Source: Agrocybe praecox
Lineage: Eukaryota > Basidiomycota > Agaricomycetes > Agaricales > Agrocybaceae
Direction: 5' to 3'
NCBI GenBank assembly: GCA_964017145.1
Contig: CAXHKQ010000238.1
Location: 1 to 17,829 of the forward strand
Length of the DNA stretch: 17,829 bases
In this document: positions 1 to 9,761 of the stretch, one piece after another
How positions within the stretch are numbered: position 1 is the stretch's first letter
Layout of the letters: every line of letters begins with the position of its first letter
Notes under the pieces: generated by a model
Databases searched by the model: none
Told to the model about the DNA's origin: nothing
The model's input: the letters and a program-made list of their open reading frames with translations, nothing else
Position numbers and translations under genes: made by a program

Positions 1-600
1 GGGTTGGGTCGAAAAACACAAAACTGCATCATAGACCAAAAGAAAGACAATTGAATAACCTTATTTATATCTCAGTTACTTTATGTCTATGTATTGATCC
101 CAATTTACGAGTTATTGTGGAGAAAACGTGAAAAATGTGTTTTTCCATGCAAAAAATATACACAAGAATCACAAAAAATAATATAAAATATAAATAAATA
201 TAAAACTTCAATATACTCGATTGAATTTTGTATCATCATAAAGTTAACTCAAATACGTATCGATCAAGCTGGTGCAATCCAAAATTTATGGGAACATTTT
301 TTCGTTATAGGCATTCAAACCTGACCTAGTCGTGAACATTTTTCGATAAACCTAGATGGTATGACATTTCTTTTCAAAAAATTATGTAGAAATGAAGTGA
401 ATGACAGTCTCCTCGAAACATCCATGATATTTGTCAATAGAAAGTTATAGCCAGTTAAATTTGTCTTTCGTATGATTACAATTATTTGGTCAGTTTTTAT
501 TGCCTATAACAAAGGCATTAGGCCACCGACTTCAAACTGCATTAGCTATATTGATGCGTATTTGAGTAAGCTTTGGACATACCAAACTTGTCTTTCACAC
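1..600. other. AT-rich non-coding DNA
   Basis: No open frame of note and no recognisable RNA gene. The only structure seen is a 10-bp inverted match (gttataggca near 304, tgcctataac at 501-510), which is too short to call an element. Probably intergenic or intronic. Confidence 0.5.
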
Positions 601-704
601 AGGCGAAACATCAATCTATCGTATGGTGAATCTTACAAGTAAAAACTGTTTCATGAAAATAAGATTATATTTGCATCGCCCTGGTGCACACAGAGACATG
701 TTAG

Positions 705-1190
705 GTGGGGTGGCACGTGGGGCGTTCGTCTTTGCTGCCGTCGTCGTTCTCGTCGTCATCCTCGTCGTCGTCTCTGGAAGCCAGCCAAGCCAGCGCTGCT
801 GGGTAAGTGTGTGTAATCGCGCGCACACGGTCGTAAGGTAGCTAATTCGTTTTCATGAAAATGAACGTTTTGCCCATTGAAGAACATTGCGCGCGCACAC
901 AACATAACACTTACCCGGCTGGCGGTTGGCCGCTCTGGTAATCGCGCTGGCTGTTGAGCCCCACGAGCGAGGATGATCCGCCGCCGCCACCGCCAATGTT
1001 GGCACGGCTTGGCTCAGCTCAGCCATCATCAGCAAAATGGATGCATTTGAGAAATGAGACTTGGGCAACCGTCCGAGCGGCAGCAGCAGCAGCAGCAGTG
1101 CAGAATGAAATATGATTATTAATATCGCGTTGTCTCACTCCGCGGACGCGTGGTCGCCGCAGCCGTTGCCCAGATCATGTCCGTAGTCAC
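705..1190. other. CpG-rich patch with triplet repeats, possible exon pieces
   Basis: GC-rich island in AT-rich surroundings. It contains a (GTC)n-like tract at about 738-773 and a (CAG)7-like tract at about 1080-1098. On the plus strand a serine-rich open stretch (705-802) ends at a GGTAAGT donor-like site. On the minus strand an open stretch (1018 down to 915, reading ANIGGGGGGSSSL and then NSQRDYQSGQPPAG) also ends at a GTAAGT donor-like site. Neither has an ATG in frame, and only one strand could be right. Alternatives are an alternative first exon, an enhancer or chance. Nothing here is identified. Confidence 0.25.
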
Positions 1191-1504
1191 TACATAGAGA
1201 GACGTTGGTGGCTAAGCACCATTTAGAATGTGTTCTGTGAATGAGAAATATATATCCTGCAGGCTTTGTCAGTGTAATTGACAAAATATAAAATATTTGT
1301 TCCTTGATGTAAACCGAACGATTCTAATTTGAATATCATATGACGAATACTCACAAATGCAACAAGATTCATATGATTTATCCCTACAAGTGCGATAAAT
1401 GTGTGTGTCGCTGCCGATTCAATTTACACGAACGTTCCACTTTTCCACCGGATGAGGCGCCATTAGTCCTATCAGGTAATATAAATCTTTGAGATTAAAT
1501 GGGC
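1191..1504. other. AT-rich non-coding DNA
   Basis: I see no gene, repeat or hairpin of note between the CpG-rich patch and the 83-bp tandem duplication. Confidence 0.4.
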
Positions 1505-1672
1505 AATATGCCGGTTTGAATATTATTTTGGAGAATTTTTATTCGTTGGAGTGACAAAGACTCCGAGTACATTCGTTCCAAAAGGAAAATATGCCGGTTT
1601 GAATATTATTTTGGAGAATTTTTATTCGTTGGAGTGACAAAGACTCCGAGTACATTCGTTCCAAAAGGAAAA
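1505..1672. repeat. Perfect 83-bp tandem duplication
   Basis: The unit beginning aatatgccggtttgaatatt occurs at 1505 and again at 1588, period 83. The two copies are identical by eye across the unit and run together into a shared ggaaaa end. There are only two units and no coding frame is preserved across them. Identity of two copies in AT-rich non-coding DNA implies a recent duplication, or an assembly artefact. Confidence 0.9.
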
Positions 1673-2513
1673 CCCGTAAACGAAACGAAAATAAAAAACA
1701 AAAGAATTCGATATTCACTCTGGTTGATGAGAAATTCGCAATCCATTGACGTTCACACCAATATTACGAGTCTCACGTTTGATTGGGGGTCCTGACTTTC
1801 CCCCGCATTAATCACAAGACCTGATGCTTTCTGAACAAAAATTGGCCCACACTTTTAAATATTTCAACGAGTTGAAAAAATGTGTCGATGTATGGTTTTC
1901 AACTCCATGATACTTTTCCTGGATCGTACTTCGAATATGATTATTCAGAAGCTCATTTCTCAAATTAATTTATCTCCAGTCGGAACGCAAAATGACAGTA
2001 TGCACATATTAAATTTACCTCCTTTTTGCGTGCAATTCGATGGAAGTCTTCAGCTTGTGCGTTCTTTTCTGTCTTCCACGCCAAAAGAGATATATGCGAA
2101 ACACCAACCTTGTGAGAAGGTGCGGCGGATCCTTCGGAATGGCTACGGTTCTGATACAAATGCACGCATCGCCTAGACGCCCTGGACACACGGCTGAAAG
2201 ATGCACGCTCACGCCTCACCTGTGTCAAAACAATCCACCGACACCCAGCGCGCGCGTAATGCGGGGCGAAAAACGCACTCTTGTCGCACGTATACACACG
2301 TAATTTACTGGCTGCCCGAGCAGCCATGTGGACAGCCCCACTCGAAGCTCGCAGCTCGAACCAAATGGGTTTGGTTTTTTAATCGAAAATCTCACAACAT
2401 CGAGCCCGGGTCGGACATGTGCGCTTCTTGTCTCTAAACGCCCCAAACACCGGCAGCAGGCGGACGCAGATATGTTGCGTGGATATGATGTGGATGAGCG
2501 CAGCGCACAAATA
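1673..2513. other. Unassigned non-coding DNA
   Basis: AT-rich to about 2090, then CpG-rich to 2510. A short palindrome (ggctgcccgagcagcc, 2311-2326) is present. A 98-codon ATG frame runs from 1880 to 2176, but it has unremarkable AT-rich codons, no recognised domain and no splice context, so I do not call it a gene. Confidence 0.4.
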
Positions 2514-2697
2514 ACACACGGACCATTAGGTCCCGGGAAAAATTATGGAAACACACACTTTTGATGAAAACTTGATTTGTTCCTCTACGTAGTCTTCGTC
2601 GAGGCCGATATCGAAATCCAGCGATCCTGAAATATCGCAATCACCATCGAAAAGAAATTGTCGCTAACACTGGCAAAATGTTCTTTATTAAGATTTA

Positions 2698-4241
2698 CTA
2701 CATGGGATTATAAGTATCGGGAGAAATAGGGAAGGAACAACATTTTTGATGAAGACAAAATTTATTATTGATCATAGTCATCTTTCAGCCAACCAAACGA
2801 AGTCTTATACTCGCACTGTCATTAGTTTGAAAGATATTTCCTTTATTGTGACTCGAGGTTCGACATATCCAATCATATGGTGAATAAGGTATTCATAGTC
2901 TTTTTGAAACAATGATATATGATAGGTAGAAGAGCCGCTGGAGCCAAAAAATGTATTGAGTAATTGTTATCTAGGGTCTGCCCTAGATACATATGTTGCA
3001 ATTTTGTAAACTATTCTATACCTTCCATTTTGGCACCGAAAACATCAATAAGTCGACCAAATAATTTCGAAATTCGGAAAGGATGGAACCTGGAGATAGC
3101 TGATACCCTGAGGTTATATAAACAAGTTATATAAATATCGTGCACACGTTATTGGAGAAGCTAGAGCTTTGCGGAGAGAGCGCCGCAAAAACGCAAAAAC
3201 TCACAATAGACCAAATTGACCAAACAGCCATAATCAATAAATTGGGCTATGAATTGTGATCCCATCTATGGTTTTGTGCGTATTGGGCCTCAGCAATTAT
3301 TTTCAATTTCACAAATGTAAATGTTAGCTCCAGGGAAAGAATGAGGCAGTATAAATCGAGACAAAAGAGCCTTTTGCAAGAGTTAGTGACAAATAAATTT
3401 TGAAGGTGAGGGATGTTGTAGGACCGCTGATTTAAGGCTATCGAGCTAAAATAAAACCATGAAGAAGAATTAAAAAACAAATTACACTGGACCACAACCA
3501 AAAAACCTCTTTTTCTGTATAAACTTTTCTAACTTGCTTTGATCTCCCAATAAAGAATTCGAAATAAAAAATTCATGTCTAGGATGGGGTTCGGTGATAA
3601 TGGCGTAAGTGTTTTTTTTACATGACCTCAGAAATTCCCGTATCTCTCATTTGTATATTGGGCGTAGGCCGATTTGTCGCATATCATTTGAAGCTTATTA
3701 AAAATGCTACAATCCATGTGAACATTGTTTTCGAATTATGTTGATACTTTCAGACTTATCGTGCAACAAAAGTCAGAAATAGTCGAAAACGTGCAAAAAT
3801 TATACAAATAAAATCACGCGAACACCTTTTTTGTTATGAAAATTGAAAACCTCAAAACAAATTTGCACTTGTCTAGTAGCTTGAACTATTGTTCATCTTT
3901 CAAGCTCAACCATTTCAATTTCTATGGATAGATTACAAAGTTATAACAGTTTTATTTTAAGCTTTCAAATGATATGCGACAAATCGGCCTACGGCCAATA
4001 TACAAATGAGATATACGGGAATTTCTGAGGTCATGTAAAAAAAAACACTTACGCCATTATCACCGAACCCCATCCTAGACTTGACATTTTTTTTTTCTTC
4101 AAATTCTTGATTGGGAGATCAAAGCACGTTAAAAAGTTTATACAGAAAAAGAGGTTATAATTTGTTTTAAAATTTGTGACGTAGTGTTATCAACAATGTT
4201 GGTCCTTCCCGGTTTCTACCGATACTTATCAGCCCATGTAG
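2698..4241 (+). mobile_element. TA-target MITE copy B, inserted in copy A
   Basis: Inverted termini of about 50 bp: the left begins ctacatgggattataagt at 2698, and the right, read inward on the minus strand, begins ctacatgggctgataagt from 4241. TA duplicates flank it (2696-2697 and 4242-4243). Removing B plus one TA rebuilds gatttatactgcc in copy A, which is the uninterrupted sequence in copy E near 13268-13280. The interior aligns with C in the same orientation (gctggagccaaaa at about 2939 and 8581; gaggcagtataaatcg at about 3343 and 9002). Its termini differ from the A/C/D/E type, so it is a subfamily. It is itself interrupted by the long inverted repeat at 3504-4156; without that it is about 890 bp. 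Confidence 0.85.
3504..4156. mobile_element. Long-inverted-repeat (foldback-type) element inside copy B
   Basis: Left arm 3504 to about 3703 and right arm about 3957 to 4156 are inverted copies of nearly 200 bp. They differ at only a few positions and small indels in A/T runs. The outer tip is aacctctttttctgtataaa, and a well-conserved stretch includes aggatggggttcggtgataa. The spacer of about 250 bp is AT-rich and non-coding. Weaker inverted similarity (aaaacaaatta) continues outward to about 3470 and 4177, so the true ends and any target duplication are uncertain. No transposase is encoded. It could be a MITE of another superfamily or a foldback element. Confidence 0.8.
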
Positions 4242-4859
4242 TATACTGCCCCATTCTTGCCCTGGATACATCATTTTGAATTTGGAAATTAATAATATTA
4301 TAGATAGTCACTGAGAGACAAATACGGATATAACTTTAGATAGGACCAAAACGCATATTATATTATTATGATTTGGACGATTGTCAGTTTCTGCATTATC
4401 TCGGCAGCTAGGCAAAGAGTTTTCGCATGCCCAAAAACGTAAGATATGTCCGAACATGTTATTCATATGCGAATCAGAAGGGAGGGTATCAGGAATCTCG
4501 CGGTTCCTAAGTTTCGGTTAACAAAGTTATTTGTTGGACTTATGGATGTTGTCGTCAGTAACTGACACGTTTAGAAGTTCACTGCCCTCATCTACTTCGG
4601 TGCCCAAATGGTCGGTAAAGAGTTAGAAAACATATATTGGCTCCAGCCGCACCTTTTCCCATCAGCACTAAATCTGCTCGTATTATGTATCAAGTTACAA
4701 TAAACGTTATAACGTTCAAACCACTAGATTAAATGTCATGCGATTTTTACATTCATGATTTAAAAGTTCGCACTTAGGAAAATTGTATCTAGTATTCGAT
4801 AGTGGGCACCAGAACACCTAAAAATCCCTGGACTTAATGATTTATGTAGTACACACATA

Positions 4860-5560
4860 CTCAGAACACTTGTGCGCCTCTGCGCCGCGCGTCTTGGGCG
4901 CGTGAAAAGGATTAATTTATTACCCGAGCCGCAAAGTCACACTATCTTGCGTTGCGCTTAATTGTCCTCCTCGCCGGTGTGCCCGAGCAAGCGTTGATAG
5001 CCCCCACAACACAAGCGTGTTCGCCGCGTGCAATTTGCCGGCTGAGCATTGTAATAATTTACGTGCAAATAATTTCGAACGAACGACTCCGGCAATGACA
5101 TTGCGCACATGCGCTCTGGTGTGTGAAGTATAGAACGAATTTTGAAATGGGCCTCTCGCGGGCATTTTCATTTGGTTCGTTTCTTTCTTCGATTTGCGAT
5201 AAACGTATTAGTATAATCGATTTGAATCAATAATTTTCACGCGCCGCCAAAGTGTCGATGCATTTTCGTGAACAGCATAGTGTGCATGATAGATCGATGC
5301 GGCGGGCGCTTCGGCGCGAGAATCGCTCACGTCATCGGCGTTAATCGCCCGCCGGCCAACTGGCGACTCGCGCTCGCGCCGCTGCGCTTCACACGTGGCG
5401 GATATACGCGATTACGGCGGGGCTCGCAAGCGAGTGCCATTCGTTTCATTGTTTTCAACTCATTTCGCGACGCGATTTATATGCGCGCGCGCGCGAAATG
5501 TGTGCGGCGAACCAACACACATACTGCACACGGGCGCAGCTTAGCACAGTGAAATGTGTT
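4860..5560. promoter_or_regulatory. CpG-rich island, possible enhancer or unannotated exon
   Basis: Unique, CpG-rich DNA immediately right of the transposon nest. It holds many homeodomain/POU-like AT cores (taatttattac, gtgcaaataattt, aatcgatttgaatcaataat) among GC-rich blocks and an alternating cgcgcgcgcg run near 5484. Open frames on both strands (minus 5171-4920; plus 5268-5552) lack recognised domains and overlap nothing coherent, so I do not call them genes. The contrast with the surrounding repeats suggests a retained functional element; that is inference. Confidence 0.3.
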
Positions 5561-6113
5561 GTGTACGAGTGGATGTAGAGTAGAGAGGGGTACCATTGGG
5601 GCAGCTTCTAGAGGTTTGAATGCAATTCTTGTGAATTATTACAAAATTCGATAAGATTATTTATTTTAAAATTAATGTCATTATCAAAACTTGAACGTGA
5701 CCTTGATGTACTTGCTATTGTCATTAAATTGTGATACCGTTCGTCACGACACGTAGTCGATCGATTTGTTTTCAATATTCATTAAAAAAACGCCGATCAT
5801 TCTGCTCGTGTGCGAGCAGACACGTAAACGTTGGCTAGGCAGTGTCTCATTCTTGCAGTGTATTTGAGCGAACTTGCGAAATTATATTACACCTGTAAAA
5901 ACTTCGTGCGCTATACAGCCGTGCAACACTTCTTAATGGGGTACAATGGATGTAAGATGTAAGACTATGAGTTTTCATCATAGTCTTACATCTACTACTA
6001 TTACTACTATTCTAGCAAATAAATCCGAAAGCATTTTTGTTTTTAAACAAAGCTGAGAAATTACAATTTTAAAATTTTGTGAGTGTCCGATTGAGGGTGT
6101 ATCTACTGTATAT
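5561..6113. other. AT-rich non-coding DNA with one hairpin
   Basis: Apart from the 5955-5993 hairpin, I see no gene or repeat in this stretch. Confidence 0.45.
5955..5993. repeat. Perfect hairpin, 16-bp stem and 7-nt loop
   Basis: agatgtaagactatga (5955-5970) is followed, after the loop gttttca, by its exact reverse complement (5978-5993). A short (cta)n-like run follows. It could be a recent palindromic insertion or slippage product. No promoter or terminator role is apparent in a eukaryotic context. Confidence 0.85.
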
Positions 6114-6121
6114 ACAACTCC

Positions 6122-6981
6122 AAATTATTAAAGTTGGCCATCTTGCCTGGTAGACTCCACGTTCAACTTAGAAATGCTGTAACATTTTATCTACACATAA
6201 TTTGTATGTGCTGTTGCCAGTTATATGATGCCCAAAACTGTATCGAAGAACATTCGAGAATATTCGTGTATCGGCAGCCGCACGACTTCATAAAACAGTC
6301 TTTATTCGGCATACATAGCGATACAGCATGTACCGATTTATTCAAGTTGGCCATATGTAATTTTGCTATGCCCACATTGTGAAAGTGCGAATCATCGCCC
6401 TTATTTTTAATTATACTTTTTATACATTTGTCCACAAGCCCTTAAAAAAAATATCATAAAAGGCCCTACTTTGGGCCTTGCGAGCCAACTCCGATTTATT
6501 GCTTGAATGATCGAAAATAGCAAATTCAATGAAGCTGTTTCGCCGACCTAAAGACAGTTTGATTAAAGTAGAGGCAAGAATCGATTTGGGAGGACCTATA
6601 TAAGCATAGTTGACAAAAAAACTAGAGATTTGTTGAGTCCCGGGCCGCCGTCCTACTAAAAACTGACAAAGACACACAATTTCTTTCATTTTTTGCTCTC
6701 TTCCGGAGGCCATATCTCCCAGACGACTGGCCATACGTCACTGGGTGTTACATCAATAGATTCTTAATTGACATGCTGTATCGCTATGTATGTTCAATAA
6801 AAAACGGTTTTATGCCGATACACGAATATTCTCGATTATTCTTCGAAACAGTTTTGGGCATCATCTAACTGGTAACAGCACATAAAAAATTGCTGCAAGA
6901 AATTATGTGTAGATAAAATGTTACAGCACTTCTAAGTTGATCGTGGAGACTACCAGGCAAGATGGCCAACTTGAATAATTT
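6122..6981. mobile_element. Long-inverted-repeat (foldback-type) element 2
   Basis: Left arm 6122-6331 and right arm 6771-6981 are inverted copies with scattered substitutions and small indels. Both carry aagttggccatcttgcctgg at the outer end, then blocks such as acattttatctacacataat and gagaatattcgtgtatcggc, and end inside at the atacagcatgt block. The terminal motif recurs internally in direct orientation (ttattcaagttggccat, 6338-6354). A 10-bp direct repeat acaactccaa lies at 6114-6123 and 7001-7010 and may be the target duplication, although about 19 bp separate it from the right arm. The centre of about 440 bp carries a 104-codon minus-strand frame. No transposase is recognised. Confidence 0.75.
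6420..6734 (-). CDS. Unrecognised 104-codon ORF in the core of inverted-repeat element 2
   Basis: Starts at a real ATG (6734) and ends at TAA. It lies wholly within the spacer between the two arms. The product would be small and basic, with a mixed, non-repetitive composition (for example RRNSFIEFAIFDHSSNKSEL near the C-terminus). I recognise no domain, signal peptide or membrane helix, and no DDE or reverse-transcriptase motif. Codon use is AT-rich and not clearly coding. It may be a leftover of cargo or of an autonomous parent, or a chance frame. Conservation of the frame in other copies of the element would decide. Confidence 0.15.
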   Translation of the reverse strand: MASRLGDMASGREQKMKEIVCLCQFLVGRRPGTQQISSFFVNYAYIGPPKSILASTLIKLSLGRRNSFIEFAIFDHSSNKSELARKAQSRAFYDIFFKGLWTNV

Positions 6982-7010
6982 TGAGTAGTAATGGAGTCGC
7001 ACAACTCCAA

Positions 7011-7299
7011 GTTTTTGCACTTTGTCAAAGACGCATAACTGGAATATATGAATATCGTCGCTGTTGATTTATTGTTTTGCGTTAATTGGAATGAAACTTA
7101 TTATCAAAAGGGTGTAACTCATTTTGGCAGAAATAAGATATCCCTAGCTAGTAGAGCGATATTCACTCTTTCTTTCCGCCCTTTCAGATCCTTCGTCTAC
7201 TCTATGCCAATGTGCCATATGCTTATACGATCCAAACGCCGCGCACTACACACGAGACCGTACATCAATCTAAGAATTTATTGTCGGCTCCACGACCGT
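7011..7299. other. Unassigned DNA between inverted-repeat element 2 and the GC-rich patch
   Basis: AT-rich at the left and grading into mixed composition. A plus-strand frame from the ATG at 7048 runs through it, but it has no domain and overlaps the triplet-repeat patch, so it is not called. Confidence 0.35.
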
Positions 7300-7740
7300 C
7301 GTCGTCGATGTCGTCGTCTGCAGCGACGAATGGTTGTGCCCCCAGAGCGTGCACGCGTGCACCCAGCACTGCTCACGTAATTTGTAATGTTGCGCAGAAT
7401 AAGTCCTGCGCGCATTTGCGTACTCGGCGACGGTAAGCGAAGGCTCGCAAGTTCGCAAGCGCACGCGCGCAGGCGGTTTAATGGACGCGTCAAGCAAATC
7501 AGATTTATCTGTAATTTCAAGAATACCCGGCAGCCGCTTCTGCTGCTGCCGGGCGCACTGCGCGGTGAAGTGCACACAGTGGTGCCGCGACCGCAGCGAG
7601 AACAGCAAAAAACGCAGCAGTGCAATGTGCAGTGCAGTTTGTGTTGTGGTCTGGCTGTATGTAGCTTTGTTCACGTCGATTTATTGGCATTTATGCGGCC
7701 GCAGAGAGTTGCGAGTCGCGGCACAGTGGCTAGGTGCGTT
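7300..7740. promoter_or_regulatory. GC-rich patch with triplet repeats and hairpin
   Basis: Begins with a (GTC/GTCGTC) tract at about 7296-7320 and contains a 9-bp-stem hairpin (cccggcagc at 7526-7534, gctgccggg at 7545-7553). It also has caudal/Abd-B-like sites (gatttattggcatttatgcg at 7679-7698). Several overlapping open frames occur on both strands, as expected in CpG-rich DNA; none has a domain or consistent codon bias. A regulatory or UTR-exon role is inference. Confidence 0.25.
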
Positions 7741-7829
7741 GAGAATATTGATGAATCGGTAGCATATCGATTATATTCAGTGTTATCGGTAGTGCATCGA
7801 AAACAGTGATATAATTTTTGAAATCTGAT

Positions 7830-8343
7830 ATAATCTCTCTTGAAATTCGGTTTCATTACTATTTTTTTAATATTCGTTGTGATATTATCGTTTCTAATAT
7901 ATTAGCACTTGAAATACAGTTTCTGCAGTGTGTAATGTATAGTGTATGCATTCCCAACAAGGCTCGGAAGTATGCTTGTTCAATTGTTCATTCTACGGAA
8001 CATTTTTAATTATGCGTCACGTTTCGGTACGTTACAAATGAACCTTGATTAGACTTTAGGCCATATTTCAAAAATTTCACCCAAAATATTATTTACATTT
8101 TTTTCTAAAAGAATTCAAACGAATAATGCAGAAATACATTGTCAAATCAAATATAGTTTTAAGCACGAGAATAAAATCTAGAACCAGTTTCACGATCTTT
8201 TCAGATATTTATTGAAGAATCATGGTTTTTAGACCCATTTCTCGTTTTTAAACCTTGTATCCTTGTTTTTAATTACTATTTTAGGGTCCTAGATAGTACT
8301 TTTTTAGGCTCTCAAATTGCCTCGTTCATTATTATGGGAATCA
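7830..8343. other. AT-rich non-coding DNA
   Basis: No gene, RNA or clear repeat seen between the GC-rich patch and element C. Confidence 0.45.
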
Positions 8344-9197
8344 ATTTAGCATTCACTATTTCCCGGGAAAATCGGTGTTCTGGTGAAACCACCATCAAAT
8401 CGATAACATTTTCCGGAAGTGCCATCTTTTAAAAAAGGAATAAAAAATTGTCATGATATTCCATAAAGTAGTTTGAAAGTTATGCCATTTATTGTAACAC
8501 GCGGTTCATCAAATACGGGTTATTGGAGAAGAGGGAATTTCGTTCCTTGATGGAGCACTGTTTTCTGATGGGAAAAGTGCGGCTGGAGCCAAAACATGTC
8601 TAATTTCATGTGGTGCAGGTTCTTCCCCACCAGAAAACATAAATCGCAATTGTTTTCCAAAACTCCGTACCTGCTATTTGTGTACCGAAGATGATGCGCG
8701 CAGTCGACGAATAAAATATTTTCGGAAAAATAAAAAGTTTGACAGCAAAAGATTCCTGATTCCCTAAGGATATGAAAACAATGTTTAAGCATATCATGCA
8801 CGCGTTTTTGTGTATACGAGAACATTTTGCAGAGAGGGTGCCGCGATTTCGCAAAAACTGACAATTGTCAAAATCAACAAAATTACGATAATTTAATGAT
8901 TGGCCCATGAATTGTGGTCTCATTTGCAGTTTTATCCGTACTCGGCCCTTAGCGACTATAATCAATTTCCAAATTTAAAATGGTGCCTCCAGGGACAAAA
9001 TGAGGCAGTATAAATCGCAAAAAGTGGGGATTTTGCAAGGGTTAGCGCCAAATACTTTTCAGAGGTGATATTGATATTTCAGGATCGGTGAATTTTGGCT
9101 ATAGGCCTATAATTAGGCTATGTAGAGGAACCTAACAAGTTTTCATAAACAATTTTGTGTTTTCATCACTTTTCCCGTGACATAGTGAACCATGTAG
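8344..9197 (+). mobile_element. TA-target MITE family copy C (uninterrupted, about 854 bp)
   Basis: The most complete uninterrupted copy. The right end reads cgtgacatagtgaaccatgtag to 9197 and is followed by TA (9198-9199). The left terminus is decayed: tcccgggaaaatcggtg is at 8361, but the outer 17 bp match only about half of the consensus and no flanking TA remains. The interior aligns along its length, in inverted orientation, with D and E. Overlapping minus-strand frames of about 115-119 codons are present, but they shift between copies and encode no known domain, so I treat the element as non-coding. Confidence 0.85.
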
Positions 9198-9359
9198 TAT
9201 ATTCTTTAAAATGCAGCCATGGTTCACGTGATAGTCTGTGTACTGAGAGAATGATATAGGATTATGTTCTTTTATTCAAATAAAAGGTTATTTATTCAGT
9301 CATTTTTCATTTGTATGAACACTCAGTTACACTGAACCAGAAATAATGTTTCTTTCAGG

Positions 9360-9760
9360 AGATCGATCATAATCGATTATTTTTTGTGAACTCACATCCC
9401 CAAGAGTGTGGCCTGTCGTGCGTGCGTGTATGCGCGGCTTGCATGTATGGATGATGGGTGTGTGGTTTCTTTGATCGGTGCCCTGAAATGCCGCCCAACG
9501 GACGAGGACAAGAAGCTGCTACGAACCGCACAGTAAACAGCGAGCAATTGCGCCACCACATGTGTTTATGTGCAGTGCACTGCTGATGGGGGTATTGTTC
9601 GCGTTGTCGGGGTTATGGTAGTCTCATGTGTGCGCATGTGCATGTGTGGTTGTTTGGCAGGGTTGAATGTCATCACTGGGTCCAAGAGCGCGTCAGCGAA
9701 TTTTAATATTGATTATTATTTCTACCGGTAGCCGCCGCGCAGGTCGTAAGCCCGGATTAA
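9360..9760. other. GT-rich unique patch
   Basis: GT/TG-rich (gtgcgtgcgtgtatgcgcgg; gtgtgcgcatgtgcatgtgt) with a GC-rich core at about 9480-9560. No gene is supported. Confidence 0.3.
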
Positions 9761-9761
9761 C

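Larger units (their letters stand above)
2514..4849 (-). mobile_element. TA-target MITE family copy A (split by copy B)
   Basis: Oldest layer of the nest. The left end (2514) is a decayed version of the family terminus: the ttaggtcccgggaaaa part at 2526 is clear, but the outer bases have drifted. The right end reads cctggacttaat and then tttatgtag, ending at 4849. TA dinucleotides flank both ends (2512-2513 and 4850-4851). Copy B sits at 2698-4241. With B and one TA removed, about 790 bp remain, close to the family length of about 850 bp. The inner sequence aligns with copies C, D and E in order (for example gcgatcctgaaatatc near the left end). There is no transposase; the element is non-autonomous. 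The TA target fits the Tc1/mariner superfamily, by inference. Strand marks orientation opposite to C. Confidence 0.8.

Noticed and set aside
1880..2176. 98-codon plus-strand ORF
   Set aside because: Real ATG, but AT-rich, no domain, and several other frames are open nearby; no evidence beyond length.
3114..3140. TATA-like tatataaa motifs
   Set aside because: Inside MITE copy B with no downstream gene; AT-rich chance matches.
5268..5552. 94-codon plus-strand ORF in the CpG island
   Set aside because: Arginine/alanine-rich composition follows from CpG content; no domain or splice context.
8520..8965. Overlapping minus-strand frames in copy C as a transposase
   Set aside because: Not maintained in copies A, D or E, no DDE motif or DNA-binding domain; similarity between copies is at DNA level only.
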